Shown: positions 9,097 through 18,247, counted from the stretch's first letter. The stretch: DNA of 64,000 nucleotides from Calditrichia bacterium (GCA_020635015.1 JACKAP010000005.1:62001-126000), one strand, 5' to 3'. Numbers and translations are program-made. Notes: generated from the letters alone by a model not told the origin.

Positions 9097-9623
9097 TTCA
9101 CCAGCAGCATCTTACGGGTTTGGGAAAATTGCCCGGCCTGGATGCGATAGAAGTAGACGCCGCTGGGCAGATTCCTTCCGTCAAAGTTCAGCTTGTAGAT
9201 CCCCGCTTCCTTTTCCTCATTCAACAGCGTTGCCAAGTGCCTTCCCAAAACATCGAACAGATGCAGCACCACTTTCTCCCGTTTGGGAATGGCAAACTGT
9301 AAGGTGGTGGAAGGGTTGAAAGGATTGGGATAATTTTGCTCCAGGCGGAAGGTCTTCGGTAATTCCTCCAGCGCTTCGATCCCGGTGATCAACTCCTCTG
9401 CCTGGTACCAAAAACCGCCTTCCACGGTATTGGCCGAATTACCGGCGGAACCGGTAAAGACCTGCCCGGCAGTACCCTTGATTTGGTACCCGGCACTCCC
9501 GGCGGCGCTGCTGCTGTTGCCCAGCACCCCGGACTTCAGCACCGTTTGAGCCGGCACAGCGCTGGAAAGGAGCAACACTTGCAACAGTAACACTGGCAGA
9601 ATTTTATTAATCAATTTTGGCAT
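9093..9623 (-). CDS. Small secreted protein with C-terminal sorting domain
   Basis: 176 residues. The signal peptide covers residues 1-26 (MPKLINKILPVLLLQVLLLSS, then VPAQ-T). A short mature region follows with GxxGYQIKGTAGQ and EGGFWYQ, a pattern common at the N-termini of FCB secreted proteins. The last 85 residues are the sorting domain: RLEQNYPNPFNPSTTLQF, LFDVLGRHLATLL, GVYFYRI and a terminal RKMLLVK. Almost the whole protein is signal plus sorting domain, so any functional part is limited to about 60 residues. AGGGA precedes the ATG at a normal distance. Exported and surface-attached by a type IX-like route is an inference from the domain. Confidence 0.82.
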   Translation of the reverse strand: MPKLINKILPVLLLQVLLLSSAVPAQTVLKSGVLGNSSSAAGSAGYQIKGTAGQVFTGSAGNSANTVEGGFWYQAEELITGIEALEELPKTFRLEQNYPNPFNPSTTLQFAIPKREKVVLHLFDVLGRHLATLLNEEKEAGIYKLNFDGRNLPSGVYFYRIQAGQFSQTRKMLLVK

Positions 9624-9698
9624 ATTATTCCCTAAGTTAATGATATCTTATATGCTGCATACAAGAGCGCAAGTTTAGTAGATTCGAAAAATGTTTTT

Positions 9699-9773
9699 GC
9701 CACAGAGACACAGAGATCACAGAGTTTTAGAAAACATGTGTCTTTTTCTCAGTGCTCTCTGTGCCTCTGTGGC
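9699..9773. repeat. Family A palindromic repeat, stand-alone copy
   Basis: GCCACAGAGACACAGAGATC at 9699-9718 is mirrored by CTCTGTGCCTCTGTGGC ending at 9773. This matches the inner arms of the nested elements at 7602-7799 and 16230-16415, here without family B flanks. Confidence 0.75.
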
Positions 9774-9815
9774 TAATAAATTGATAATCCGCTTTAAACA
9801 TATTCAACAAGCTAC

Positions 9816-12626
9816 CTACTCATTACTCCCCGGACCCTCCTCCGCAACCCGCGGCACCTCCAGCTTCTCCCGGATCACCTGGTAATCTTCGTATCCGCTG
9901 CGCACCGCCATCACCATGTAATCGAATTCGTAATTACCTTTCCCGCCGGCCAGTTCTTGCACCACGATACGGCGCGGACCTTTCTCCACCACTGCCAAAC
10001 CGCGGGATTCCGCCGAGAGCGGGGTGAGGGTCGCGGTAATGCCCTGCCCGCTGGTCACTGCGATAAAATGATCCGGGAAAGGGATTTCTACCCGCCCGTT
10101 GCTCAGCCGGGCGGTGCCGCGCACATAAGCCGCCGCTTCCGGCCCTTCCGGGCAGGCATACCAGATCTCGGTGCCTGGCTGGTTAGGATTCTCGGAGCGG
10201 AAATTCTTCACATCCGCGAACATCAGACCCTGACCGCTGCTGTTCACATACATCCCCACCTGGGCCTGCTGGCTTTCGTCATAAATCTGGATCAATCCCC
10301 GGTTCGGTTGCCCGCCGGGATTGCTCATCAGCAGGTTCAGGTTGCCGTTGGGGCCGAAGATCTCCACCGCTCCGTTGTCGGTGCCGGTGGGCCCCATGTT
10401 CAGCAAGGTGGCGCCGCTTTTATAAACGCTGATCACGCTGTTGCTGCGCAGCCGCATCACATCAGCATTGTTCGCGCCGAGATAAATATCGCCATTGGTT
10501 TCGTTCACCAGTTCCAGATGATTGAGGCCGGTGCGGTATCCCAGGCGGCCGATCACCTGCCCTCCGTCCTGGGAAAACTGTACTCGGGGATTGTCATTTT
10601 CATTGATATTATCGGTATCCGCCTCGATCTTCAGTGTTACCGGCCCGGTCGAACTCAAATGCAGTTGCTCGGTGGGATTGGTCGTGCCGATCCCCACATT
10701 CCCGGATTCCGCCAGGTAGAAGCGGGTGGCATTAGAAAAGTAGTTCGCCGCGCTGCCGAAGGTGAAGCGCAATCCCCGGCCGGCGGAAGCGGTCTCCCGC
10801 ACCAGCGACCATTTATCCACCAGGCTGCCGTTGGTGATCTCTCCCAAGGAAATCGCCGAACCGGCAGAGCCGCCCGCGCTGCTGTAGAGGCCCAGCACGG
10901 CGTCATTGGCTTCCACAAGTTGAGTTTCCCCATTCAACGCGCCGGAGGTTATACCGAGACTGTTGGCCAGGATGTGATGCCGCGCCAGGGGTGACGTAAT
11001 ATTAAAACCGACCCGCCCGCCGGCGTCAATCGTCAGGCGCTCGCTGCCGCCGTTGACCAGGGAGAGCAGGCTGCTATTGGTCTGGCGCAGCTCCGCCACC
11101 CAGGAACCAGACGCACGCATCTTCAGGGCGATATCGGCCAAACTGTTCTGCAAATGCAGCCGGGAAGTCGGGTTAGTAGTGCCGATGCCCACATCTCCGT
11201 CATTATTGACATAAAGCGCATCGACCGGATTGCCGTCTGCCGCATCCAGGGAATGCCCGTCACTCTGGGCGGCGGAAGTCTGGACCGAGCCATCGGGGAA
11301 TTTAAATCCTCCGCCCTGCGAATATATCGTTCCCGCAACGGACAGCCGTTCTACCGGCGCGTTGGTACCGATCCCGACATTGCCGCTCGCGCCATCCACC
11401 GTGAGGCGATCGCCTCCAAAAGCCAGCCGCCACTGGTTCACATCACCGCGGTAATAATGCCAGACCCGGGCCACGCCGCCGGTGGCATAGCCATAAAACG
11501 GCCAGCCCTGTTCCCCCTCAGTATCGAGGTACATCCCGCCGTAGTTATTGTTGGGAACCGGAGACCTCACCCCAAAGTAATCGGCGCCGGTGATGGGAGA
11601 GTTCCGCCCGATCCCGACATATCCGGTTACCGCCGAGCTCATGTTATTGCCGTCTACATTCCAGTCGCTGTCATTCAGCGCATCCGCCGCCAGCTTCTGG
11701 CGGGTGACGGCGCTGTCGGCAAGCTGGGTAGTGCCGATGCCGCCGTCCTTTACATTGATCGTCGCGGTAGGGCCATTGGGATTGATAATCTGCAGGGTGT
11801 TATTGGTGTTCTGTACTCCCTGGATCCCGGTGCCGCCCCCGCCGCTGCCGGCGTTGATAATCAGGGTATCCCCGCTGGCAGTAATGGTGGCACCCCCTTC
11901 GGTGCTCAGGTATACTGCATCGCGCAGCCCGTTGATGCTCTTCACCACCTGATTGGAAGCAATCTTGGCGCTGCTCACCGCCCCATCGGCGATCTTCGGC
12001 CCGGTCACGCCGTTATCGGAGAGATTCAGGGTCACGTCCCCGCTCTGCCCGCCGCCGCCCAGCCCTTCGCCGGCATTTACGGCGGTTATATCGCCGCCCC
12101 CGCCGCTGCTGGTGGAGGCAATGATCAGCGCATTCCCCTGCGGCGTGATGGTCACGTTATCGCCGGCGGTTAGTTCCACCTGCTCAGTCAACCCGTTCAC
12201 GCTGCGCACCACCTGGTTGGCGGCGATGCTGCTGCCGGTCACCGCGCTATCGGCAATGCTGCGCGTCTGCAGGCTGTAGGCCGAGGCGGTGAGCTCGATC
12301 CGCGGCGTCATTTCCGGCTCCTGTCCCACTGTAATGCCCAGCCAATATGGCTTGTCGAACGGGATCGCCAGCGGGGTATCACTGCCCAGGATCACCCCGA
12401 AGATCCCGTCTTCCACCATTGCCTGGTGAGTTTCTTCCCAAACCGGATCACCGCCGGAAGCCGCTTCATATATTTTGAAAACCAGATTATAGTTGCCATT
12501 AGGAACTGCCGTTCCGCTGCCGTCCCCCAGCATCCCCTGGTAGCTGAGGGTCTGCGGCACCTGGCTGAAAACCCCGCCGGTGAGCAGCAGGCACAGCATG
12601 ATGGTCGTATAACGATTGCGCATCAT
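9816..12626 (-). CDS. Secreted fibre-like protein with tail-fibre type repeats
   Basis: 936 residues. Signal peptide at 1-21 (TIMLCLLLTGGVFSQ). Residues 25-115 form a domain typical of FCB fibre proteins (LSYQGMLGDGSG, NYNLVFKIYE, GIFGVILGSDTP). This is followed by repeated beta-turn units reminiscent of phage tail fibres: SIADSAVTGSSIAANQV, NGVTGPKIADGAVSSAKIA and GTTQLADSAVTRQKLA. Several GNVGIGTTNPTEQLHL modules run to about residue 760. The last 150 residues form a globular C-terminal region with YACPEGPEAAAYVRG. The likely form is an elongated, probably trimeric, surface fibre. Two ATGs lie 4 bases apart after AAGGAGG; the second (12623) has the better spacing. The C-terminal domain was not assigned to a named peptidase or chaperone family. 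Confidence 0.8.
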   Translation of the reverse strand: MMRNRYTTIMLCLLLTGGVFSQVPQTLSYQGMLGDGSGTAVPNGNYNLVFKIYEAASGGDPVWEETHQAMVEDGIFGVILGSDTPLAIPFDKPYWLGITVGQEPEMTPRIELTASAYSLQTRSIADSAVTGSSIAANQVVRSVNGLTEQVELTAGDNVTITPQGNALIIASTSSGGGGDITAVNAGEGLGGGGQSGDVTLNLSDNGVTGPKIADGAVSSAKIASNQVVKSINGLRDAVYLSTEGGATITASGDTLIINAGSGGGGTGIQGVQNTNNTLQIINPNGPTATINVKDGGIGTTQLADSAVTRQKLAADALNDSDWNVDGNNMSSAVTGYVGIGRNSPITGADYFGVRSPVPNNNYGGMYLDTEGEQGWPFYGYATGGVARVWHYYRGDVNQWRLAFGGDRLTVDGASGNVGIGTNAPVERLSVAGTIYSQGGGFKFPDGSVQTSAAQSDGHSLDAADGNPVDALYVNNDGDVGIGTTNPTSRLHLQNSLADIALKMRASGSWVAELRQTNSSLLSLVNGGSERLTIDAGGRVGFNITSPLARHHILANSLGITSGALNGETQLVEANDAVLGLYSSAGGSAGSAISLGEITNGSLVDKWSLVRETASAGRGLRFTFGSAANYFSNATRFYLAESGNVGIGTTNPTEQLHLSSTGPVTLKIEADTDNINENDNPRVQFSQDGGQVIGRLGYRTGLNHLELVNETNGDIYLGANNADVMRLRSNSVISVYKSGATLLNMGPTGTDNGAVEIFGPNGNLNLLMSNPGGQPNRGLIQIYDESQQAQVGMYVNSSGQGLMFADVKNFRSENPNQPGTEIWYACPEGPEAAAYVRGTARLSNGRVEIPFPDHFIAVTSGQGITATLTPLSAESRGLAVVEKGPRRIVVQELAGGKGNYEFDYMVMAVRSGYEDYQVIREKLEVPRVAEEGPGSNE

Positions 12627-12727
12627 ACCTCCTTGGTTTGAAATAGATGTGTTCTAAAGTTCGTTATTCCCGAATATAGGTAAGTTTGTTATAAGATAAA
12701 AAACAATAGTCGTGTGAATAAAGTAAT

Positions 12728-12755
12728 TTGACATTTCTCCATCTGTTTTTAGAAT
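12728..12755 (+). promoter_or_regulatory. Sigma70-like promoter
   Basis: TTGACA (12728-12733), a 16-base spacer and TAGAAT (12750-12755) lie about 80 bases ahead of the hydrolase ATG at 12838. They sit in the A+T-rich divergent region 12627-12837 shared with the fibre gene. This is a near-consensus match by eye only; the sigma factor preference of this lineage is not known. Confidence 0.45.
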
Positions 12756-12837
12756 CATCTTGCCCTCAAAGCCATTGCAGTAGTACTTTGATAAATATAA
12801 ACACGGCTAAAAAACACAAGCTGAAAAGGGGCGGATC

Positions 12838-13860
12838 ATGAACCTCTATCATGATGTCTCGGTCTTTTTCGGGGAAACATTTGCGGTGCTGTCCAATCTG
12901 TCCTACCTGAATCCCTGGAAGAACATCACCTCCATCCTCGGTCCGCCGGAAAGCTGGTTTGAACATCCCGATTCCGAGATGAATATCATTCACCCGTTGT
13001 TGATACGGGATTACCGCACCCTGGAGAACAACGTCACCGCCCTGGTGGCGCTGGCGCTTCCCCGGGTTGCGCCATTTCGGGGAATTCCCAGTTCCCTGCC
13101 CCAGCCGGCGGAACCGGCGTATGAGAACGAGGCCTGGTTTTTCGTCAACGGCGTGGCTACCAATGAGAGTATCCTGGCGATGAACGGCCGCTACCTCCGG
13201 CGGTTGTTTCACCGTTCATTCGAATTGATCGAAAATCCGACCGACGGCGTGCCGATCGATCTGATCGAATGCTTCTTCCAACGGTCTTTAAACAGCCTGA
13301 CCCGCCCCGCCGAATATACCTTCGAGCGAGTGCATGATGCATTCATCAATCCCCGCTACCGGCGGGTGGTGTTGTTGGGACATTCACAAGGCGGTATCAT
13401 CATTTCCAACGTTTTGCAAATGTTGCTTGACCGCTACCCGGGCGATGAACGGCTGACCCGCCTGGAAATCTACACTTTTGCCAGCGCTGCGGATGAAATG
13501 CCGTTCGATCTGGAGTTGACCCGCCGGGAACGCCGCTGGGTGCCCTATTTGGAGCATTTTATCAACCTGGGAGATTTTATCGTAAAACTGGGAATTTTAC
13601 AAAACCGGGAACGAATCGCCGGGGATGTGTACATCCGCGATAAGGAAGGCCACCTGCTCAATGCCCACTATCTGCCGGAGTTAGAAGCGAAACGCTATAC
13701 CGGGACCAGACCGGGAAAACGCCCCCGCCTTTACGAATATCTTGCCGGCAGGCAGCCGGGTGATTTTCCGGCTTTTCCGAAAGATTTGCGAACCGCCCGG
13801 GCGGTAGAGCAGGAAGTAATGGAGGAAGTATCCGGCGAAGTTGAAACAGTGGAACCCTAA
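12838..13860 (+). CDS. Alpha/beta-hydrolase (lipase-like)
   Basis: 340 residues, no signal peptide. The nucleophile elbow is GHSQGG with S183, preceded by the strand RRVVLL as in lipases and PGAP1-like hydrolases. WFFVNGVATNE at 100-110 is the usual oxyanion-loop strand. Acidic and His partners of the triad are expected between 215 and 290 but cannot be fixed by eye. The C-terminal 40 residues are Pro/Glu-rich and probably disordered. The start follows AAAAGGGG. A GyrI-like gene follows 42 bases later and may be co-transcribed. Esterase or lipase activity is inferred from the fold; the substrate is unknown. Confidence 0.72.
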   Translation: MNLYHDVSVFFGETFAVLSNLSYLNPWKNITSILGPPESWFEHPDSEMNIIHPLLIRDYRTLENNVTALVALALPRVAPFRGIPSSLPQPAEPAYENEAWFFVNGVATNESILAMNGRYLRRLFHRSFELIENPTDGVPIDLIECFFQRSLNSLTRPAEYTFERVHDAFINPRYRRVVLLGHSQGGIIISNVLQMLLDRYPGDERLTRLEIYTFASAADEMPFDLELTRRERRWVPYLEHFINLGDFIVKLGILQNRERIAGDVYIRDKEGHLLNAHYLPELEAKRYTGTRPGKRPRLYEYLAGRQPGDFPAFPKDLRTARAVEQEVMEEVSGEVETVEP

Positions 13861-13902
13861 GCAATTGGATTAAATATAGCTGATGCATTATTGGAGGCAT
13901 GT

Positions 13903-14529
13903 ATGAAAAAGCTGATAATCACCGTAATCATTATTATTGTTTTAGTTTTTATAGCAGGAGTGGCTTATTTCCTTTATATGACACAGGGGCCCGATTTGTC
14001 GCAGTTTGAATATCTTAAAGATCCGCAGATATCAATCAAGGAAAACCAAAAAGTGCTGGTCGTGGAAGCCAAAGGAGACCCGAATATTGTTGGCGAGAAG
14101 GCTTTTGGATTGGTGTTTAATTTATACTTCAAAATCAAGGATGCGCCCAAAGGACCGGGGCAACTTGTCCCGCGTGCCCGCTGGCCGATATCGTTGGATA
14201 CTCCCCAATCGGAATGGATCGGGTTATATGCGATGCCGGTTCCCGAAAATACCACCGAACTTCCTGAACACGAGGCCGATCCTGAATTAACCGTAACTTT
14301 GGAAATGTGGGAGTATGGCGATGTGGCTGAGATACTGCATATTGGGCCGTATGACAAAGAACCGCCAACCGTGCAACGACTCCTGGATTTCGTGAAAGCG
14401 CAAGGATATACGGTTACCGGCGTTCACGAAGAAGAATACCTGAAGGGCCCCACGATGTTTTCAAAAGGAAATCCGGAAGCATATGTCACGATCATCCGCT
14501 ATCGCGTAACAAAAGCGGATGAGCTTTGA
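13903..14529 (+). CDS. Membrane-anchored GyrI-like small-molecule-binding protein
   Basis: 208 residues from ATG 13903, chosen over an in-frame TTG at 13891 because GGAGG lies at 13893-13897. Residues 4-25 are a single transmembrane segment (LIITVIIIIVLVFIAGVAYFL). Residues about 45-205 resemble the GyrI/SOUL-type effector-binding fold: LEMWEYGDVAEILHIGPYD, TVQRLLDFVKAQGYTV, HEEEYLKGP and a final TIIRYRV strand. Such domains bind small molecules or, in GyrI, inhibit gyrase; stand-alone anchored forms are mostly uncharacterised. There is no DNA-binding domain, so a role as a transcription factor is unlikely. Confidence 0.75.
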   Translation: MKKLIITVIIIIVLVFIAGVAYFLYMTQGPDLSQFEYLKDPQISIKENQKVLVVEAKGDPNIVGEKAFGLVFNLYFKIKDAPKGPGQLVPRARWPISLDTPQSEWIGLYAMPVPENTTELPEHEADPELTVTLEMWEYGDVAEILHIGPYDKEPPTVQRLLDFVKAQGYTVTGVHEEEYLKGPTMFSKGNPEAYVTIIRYRVTKADEL

Positions 14530-14538
14530 GCCGTAATT

Positions 14539-16161
14539 TTAGGTTAAGACTTTAGCCGCTTCCGGCAAATCCCGCGCTTCCCCTGCCCCCGCTTCCGGAA
14601 TTTTACTCATCGCCCGCTCTGAAAGCGCGGTGATCGTAAGCGAGGGATTGACCCCCGGATTGGCGGAAATCGCTGAACCATCGCAGACGTAGATATTTTC
14701 GTAGCCGAACAAGCGGTTGTCGCGGTCGATGACCCCCTCCTCGCGATCGCGGCCCATCGTGCAGCCGCCCAGGATATGGGCAGTGGTGGGGATGCCCGCC
14801 ACGGTTTCGGTGACCAGCACCATCGGCTTTCCGTCGACGAGTTTCGAATAGCGCTCCGCCAGGTCCTTGGCTTCCGGTACGAAGGCGCTGGGGCGTTCCC
14901 CCTGCGCCAGAGTGGTTTTCATCCCGAACCAGCCCCGCTTGAAGCGCAAAGTGCTGTTCAGGGTACGCATGTAGAGCAGGATCTGGGTGCGCCGCGCCCA
15001 ATCATCAACAAAATAAACCTTCAGATTTTGCACCGGATGGGCCACAAAATCGAAACCCATCTTCACCACCCGCTCCAGCATATATTTGCCGAAGGCCATC
15101 GGGGCCATCAGCAGTCGCCAAAAGCCGGACCCGGCAGAATAGCGCACCGGCTCCAGATGGCTGTGATCGTCGGTATGCAAAATCGAGCCAATCGCCACTC
15201 CGTCGGAAAAATCCCGGCTGCGATCGAAGGTGGTTACCCCCACCAGGCTCTCGGAATTGGTGCGGATATGGTCCCCCAGCCGATCGGAGATGTTGGGCAG
15301 CGACCGCTGCTTCAGCTTCAGCAACAGGTTGACAGTACCCAGCACCCCTCCGGAAAAAACCACCCCCCGGCAGGTGAATTCACCTTTTTTCTTGATCAAC
15401 GATGTCGATGCGCGCCACATCACCCGGTAGCCGTCTGCGCCATCGGCCCGGCCCAGGGGTGAGACATCGTACACCTCGGATTCTGCCTGGATCGTCGCGC
15501 CGAGCTGTTGGGCCAGGTAGAGATAATTCTTGTCCAGAGTATTCTTGGCATTGTTGCGGCAGCCCAGCATGCACCCCCCGCAGAAATTACAGCCGGTACG
15601 CCGCGGTCCCCGGCCGCCGAAGTAAGGATCAGGTACCGTCACATCCGGCTCCCCGAAATACACCGCCACGTTGGTGGGACCAAAGTGATCTTCCTTACCC
15701 AGTTGCCGGGCCAGTTGCTGCAGCGCCCGGTCGCCGGTCTCCAACCGGGGATTGGGTGCCGCGCCGAGCATTTTCAGGGCTGTCTGGTAAAACGGTTTCA
15801 GCTCGGTTTCCCAGTCCGCCAGGTGGGCCCAGGTCTCGGCCTGGAAAAAATTCGCCTTCGGCACCGGCAGGGTATTGGCATAGACCAAAGAGCCGCCGCC
15901 CACCCCCACCCCGGAAAGGGTGGCCACATGGCGGAAGACCGTCAGCTTGAAGAGGCCGTGAAAGCGCAGCCAGGGCAGCCAGAGCCACTTTTTGAGCTGC
16001 CAGTTGCTCTTGGGAAAATCCCGCGGCTTCAGCCAGCGGCCTTTCTCCAGCACCAGCACTTTATACCCCTTTTCAGACAGGCGCAATGCCGACACCGACC
16101 CGCCAAATCCCGAGCCGATGATGATGTAATCATAATCAAACTGCCGTGATTCCCGATCCAT
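14539..16161 (-). CDS. GMC-family FAD oxidoreductase with four clustered cysteines
   Basis: 540 residues. An N-terminal FAD-binding Rossmann motif IIGSGFGG (residues 14-21) follows a short hydrophilic leader. The GMC signature region GVGVGGGSLVYANTLP is at 84-99. The C-terminal FAD/active-site part has AHILGGCTMG, IYVCDGSAISANPGVNPSLTI and a terminal helix. The closest named relatives are cholesterol-oxidase-like and long-chain alcohol oxidases. Residues 191-201 read CNFCGGCMLGC, a CX2CX2CX3C pattern as in [4Fe-4S] ferredoxins, followed by RNNAKNTLDKNYL. Its ribosome site GGGAGGA is strong. It lies next to the HMG-CoA reductase gene on the same strand but separated by a repeat, so it may belong to the lipid locus. 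The substrate alcohol is not identified. Confidence 0.85.
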   Translation of the reverse strand: MDRESRQFDYDYIIIGSGFGGSVSALRLSEKGYKVLVLEKGRWLKPRDFPKSNWQLKKWLWLPWLRFHGLFKLTVFRHVATLSGVGVGGGSLVYANTLPVPKANFFQAETWAHLADWETELKPFYQTALKMLGAAPNPRLETGDRALQQLARQLGKEDHFGPTNVAVYFGEPDVTVPDPYFGGRGPRRTGCNFCGGCMLGCRNNAKNTLDKNYLYLAQQLGATIQAESEVYDVSPLGRADGADGYRVMWRASTSLIKKKGEFTCRGVVFSGGVLGTVNLLLKLKQRSLPNISDRLGDHIRTNSESLVGVTTFDRSRDFSDGVAIGSILHTDDHSHLEPVRYSAGSGFWRLLMAPMAFGKYMLERVVKMGFDFVAHPVQNLKVYFVDDWARRTQILLYMRTLNSTLRFKRGWFGMKTTLAQGERPSAFVPEAKDLAERYSKLVDGKPMVLVTETVAGIPTTAHILGGCTMGRDREEGVIDRDNRLFGYENIYVCDGSAISANPGVNPSLTITALSERAMSKIPEAGAGEARDLPEAAKVLT

Positions 16162-16229
16162 TTTTCCTCCCGGAAATGCTACACGTTCCTGGGTATATTA
16201 ACCAAATCGAGCCAAAGATCAAAGACGAT

Positions 16230-16415
16230 TAGAACGCGGATGACGCGGATGACACGGATTCTCGCGTATCATGTATATTAAAAAGGCAAAACAACAATAG
16301 CCACAGAGCCACAGAGAATAAACTGATAACTAAACAATCTCTGTGTTCTCCGTGTCTCTGTGGCCAAGAATCCGGAAAGAAGTATCCGCGTAAATCCGCG
16401 TCATCCGCGTTCTAT
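16230..16415. repeat. Nested A/B palindromic repeat, copy 2
   Basis: Outer B arms are TAGAACGCGGATGACGCGGA from 16230 and CCGCGTCATCCGCGTTCTA ending near 16414. Inner A arms are GCCACAGAGCCACAGAGA from 16300 and CTCCGTGTCTCTGTGGC ending at 16364. Same order and spacing class as 7602-7799. It occupies most of the 277-base gap between the oxidoreductase and HMG-CoA reductase genes. Confidence 0.8.
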
Positions 16416-16438
16416 TCAAACTGTAGAACTAAGCACGC

Positions 16439-17980
16439 TCAGCGGTTGCGGCCGTAGATCTCGTGGCTGGAGACCCAGTCGATCGAGGAGATTGCCGAGG
16501 CCAGGGAAATCTCGCCCGCCAGCACCACCCCGGCGACGATTTCGGCAAACTTGTTAACCTTCCCCTTGCCGGCGCATCCCAGAATATTCAGGCATTCCTG
16601 TTGAGTCGGCAGGCCGGTGCCGCCACCGTAAGTGGCCACGATCAGCGAGGGTATGGTGATCGAAAAATAGAGATCCTGCTCCGGGGTCAGCTCGCAGTAA
16701 ACCAGCCCGGCGGATGATTCCGCCACGTTGGCCACATCCTGACCGGTAGCGATAAACATAGCGGTAATAGCATTGGCGGAATGCAGGCCGTTGTTATTCG
16801 CCCCGGAGAGCAGCGCCCCGACATTGGCCACCCCGTAGTGATAGGTCAGGCTCTCCGGCTTGACCCGCATGTGCTGCATCAGCACATCCCGCTTGATCAC
16901 CGCCTCGGCGGTAGCCCGTTTGCCCCGGGTGCGCATGATGTTGATCTGGGAAGTCTTCTTGTCGGTAGCGAAATTCGACTCCAGGAAAAAGTTGCGAATC
17001 CCTTGATAATGATCAAGGATCCAACTGCAGGCAGCAAAGGTGGCGCGCCCCACCATATTCTGCCCGGCGGCGTCGCCGGTGGAGAAATTGAATCGCAGGT
17101 AGACAAATTTGCTGGCCAGGTACTGCTCGATATGCAGTAGTTTGGCGATGCTGGAGGTGGCTTCCGCCTCCTCACGGATCTTGTTCATGTTCAACTTTAG
17201 CCAGGAAACAAAATCGCGCGCCTCTCGGGCATCGTCAAAAATAAATACCGGGGCGCGCTGCATGGCATCGGCAGAGATGGTGCACTTCACGCCTCCGCAA
17301 ATGTTGAGCACCTTGATGCCGCGATTGTAAGAGGCGATCAGGGTGCCCTCGGTGGTGGCCATCGGGATCAGAAAATCGCCGTGGGCATGCTCGCCGTTGA
17401 TGGTCAGGGGGCCGGCAAATCCCAGCGGCACCTGGGCCACCCCGGCAAAATTCTCGCAGTTGCCCCGGACCAGATGCGGGTCGTAAGAATTGCGGAAGAT
17501 ATGCTCCGGCCGGGTCGCCGTAAACTCCTGCACAAAATGCCGCCGCTTCTCGATGATTTCATCACAATAATCATCGCCCGGATTGCGGGGAACCTGAATG
17601 ATGTGGTCATATGGCTCGGAGATGCCATCTTTCACCTTGATCTTCAACTTCCCATAGGGTTCGGTTTTGAATTCCATCTCGATCTGGTGCTTGCCGTGCG
17701 GCAGCGGATCATAATTCAAATGGAAATTCAACACCTGCCCCAACGGAAAATCAACCGGGCTGGTGGGAGAAACATCATCCGGGGTTAACAACGTGCCGTT
17801 GCCCAGATCCATGGTAATCAATTGGCGGGGAATCTCCTCCTCGCCGATCCGGATACTCAGCAGGCCGGTAAAGCGGGCATTGCTCAGACGATTCTTGATC
17901 GAAAAGCAGATGCCGCCGCTGACATTCTTCAGACTGCCGAAGGTGTAGAGTTGTTTGAGTAATAAACTGGGGATAGGCAT
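16439..17980 (-). CDS. Class I-type HMG-CoA reductase with extra N-terminal beta domain
   Basis: 513 residues. The reductase core (about 135-513) has ENFAGVAQVPLGFAGPL (E176), PMATTEGTLIAS with catalytic E211, TGDAAGQNM at 301-309, TDKK with K341/K342, ATGQD with D415, YGGGTGLPT at 451-459 and a C-terminal SSHEIYGRNR with H506. This is the full Glu-Lys-Asp-His set used in the four-electron reduction of a CoA thioester to an alcohol with NADPH. Residues 1-120 are not part of known reductase cores. They are beta-rich (SIKNRLSNARFTGLLSIRI, DLGNGTLLTPDD, HGKHQIEMEF) and loosely recall DUF6379-type domains. No transmembrane anchor is present. Gene context is a polyketide/fatty-acid locus rather than mevalonate genes, so the true substrate is open. 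The start follows CGAGG. Confidence 0.88.
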   Translation of the reverse strand: MPIPSLLLKQLYTFGSLKNVSGGICFSIKNRLSNARFTGLLSIRIGEEEIPRQLITMDLGNGTLLTPDDVSPTSPVDFPLGQVLNFHLNYDPLPHGKHQIEMEFKTEPYGKLKIKVKDGISEPYDHIIQVPRNPGDDYCDEIIEKRRHFVQEFTATRPEHIFRNSYDPHLVRGNCENFAGVAQVPLGFAGPLTINGEHAHGDFLIPMATTEGTLIASYNRGIKVLNICGGVKCTISADAMQRAPVFIFDDAREARDFVSWLKLNMNKIREEAEATSSIAKLLHIEQYLASKFVYLRFNFSTGDAAGQNMVGRATFAACSWILDHYQGIRNFFLESNFATDKKTSQINIMRTRGKRATAEAVIKRDVLMQHMRVKPESLTYHYGVANVGALLSGANNNGLHSANAITAMFIATGQDVANVAESSAGLVYCELTPEQDLYFSITIPSLIVATYGGGTGLPTQQECLNILGCAGKGKVNKFAEIVAGVVLAGEISLASAISSIDWVSSHEIYGRNR

Positions 17981-18004
17981 GTATGGGAACCTCGTTTTTA
18001 TTTC

Positions 18005-18053
18005 AAGGATGAAGGATGAAGGATAAAGGATGAAGGATGAAGGATGAAGGATA
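18005..18053. repeat. Heptamer tandem repeat (AAGGATR)x7
   Basis: Seven head-to-tail copies of AAGGATG/AAGGATA, 25 bases upstream of the HMG-CoA reductase ATG and inside its leader. It is part of the 423-base gap 17981-18403, which otherwise holds a 13-bp-arm palindrome (18248-18300) and no convincing gene. Confidence 0.85.
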
Positions 18054-18247
18054 ATGGTGAAATGAGGTGGCGGAAGTTCGGATATTGTGGATATGAGCGG
18101 TGATGATACATGGCGATGGTCTTCATCCTTTTTGATCCAGCACTGATAGCTGTAATTTCAGTGTTTTATGGGCTAAACGCGATGAGTTTGCTTATCATCG
18201 GACATGATTTATGTCATGAATATGAGTTGATAAGGATATGGTTCGCT

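Noticed and set aside
7927..12626. Prophage remnant (lysin plus tail-fibre-like gene)
   Set aside because: The fibre protein has a signal peptide and FCB-type N-terminal domain, a sorting-domain gene lies between them, and no capsid, terminase or integrase genes are present.
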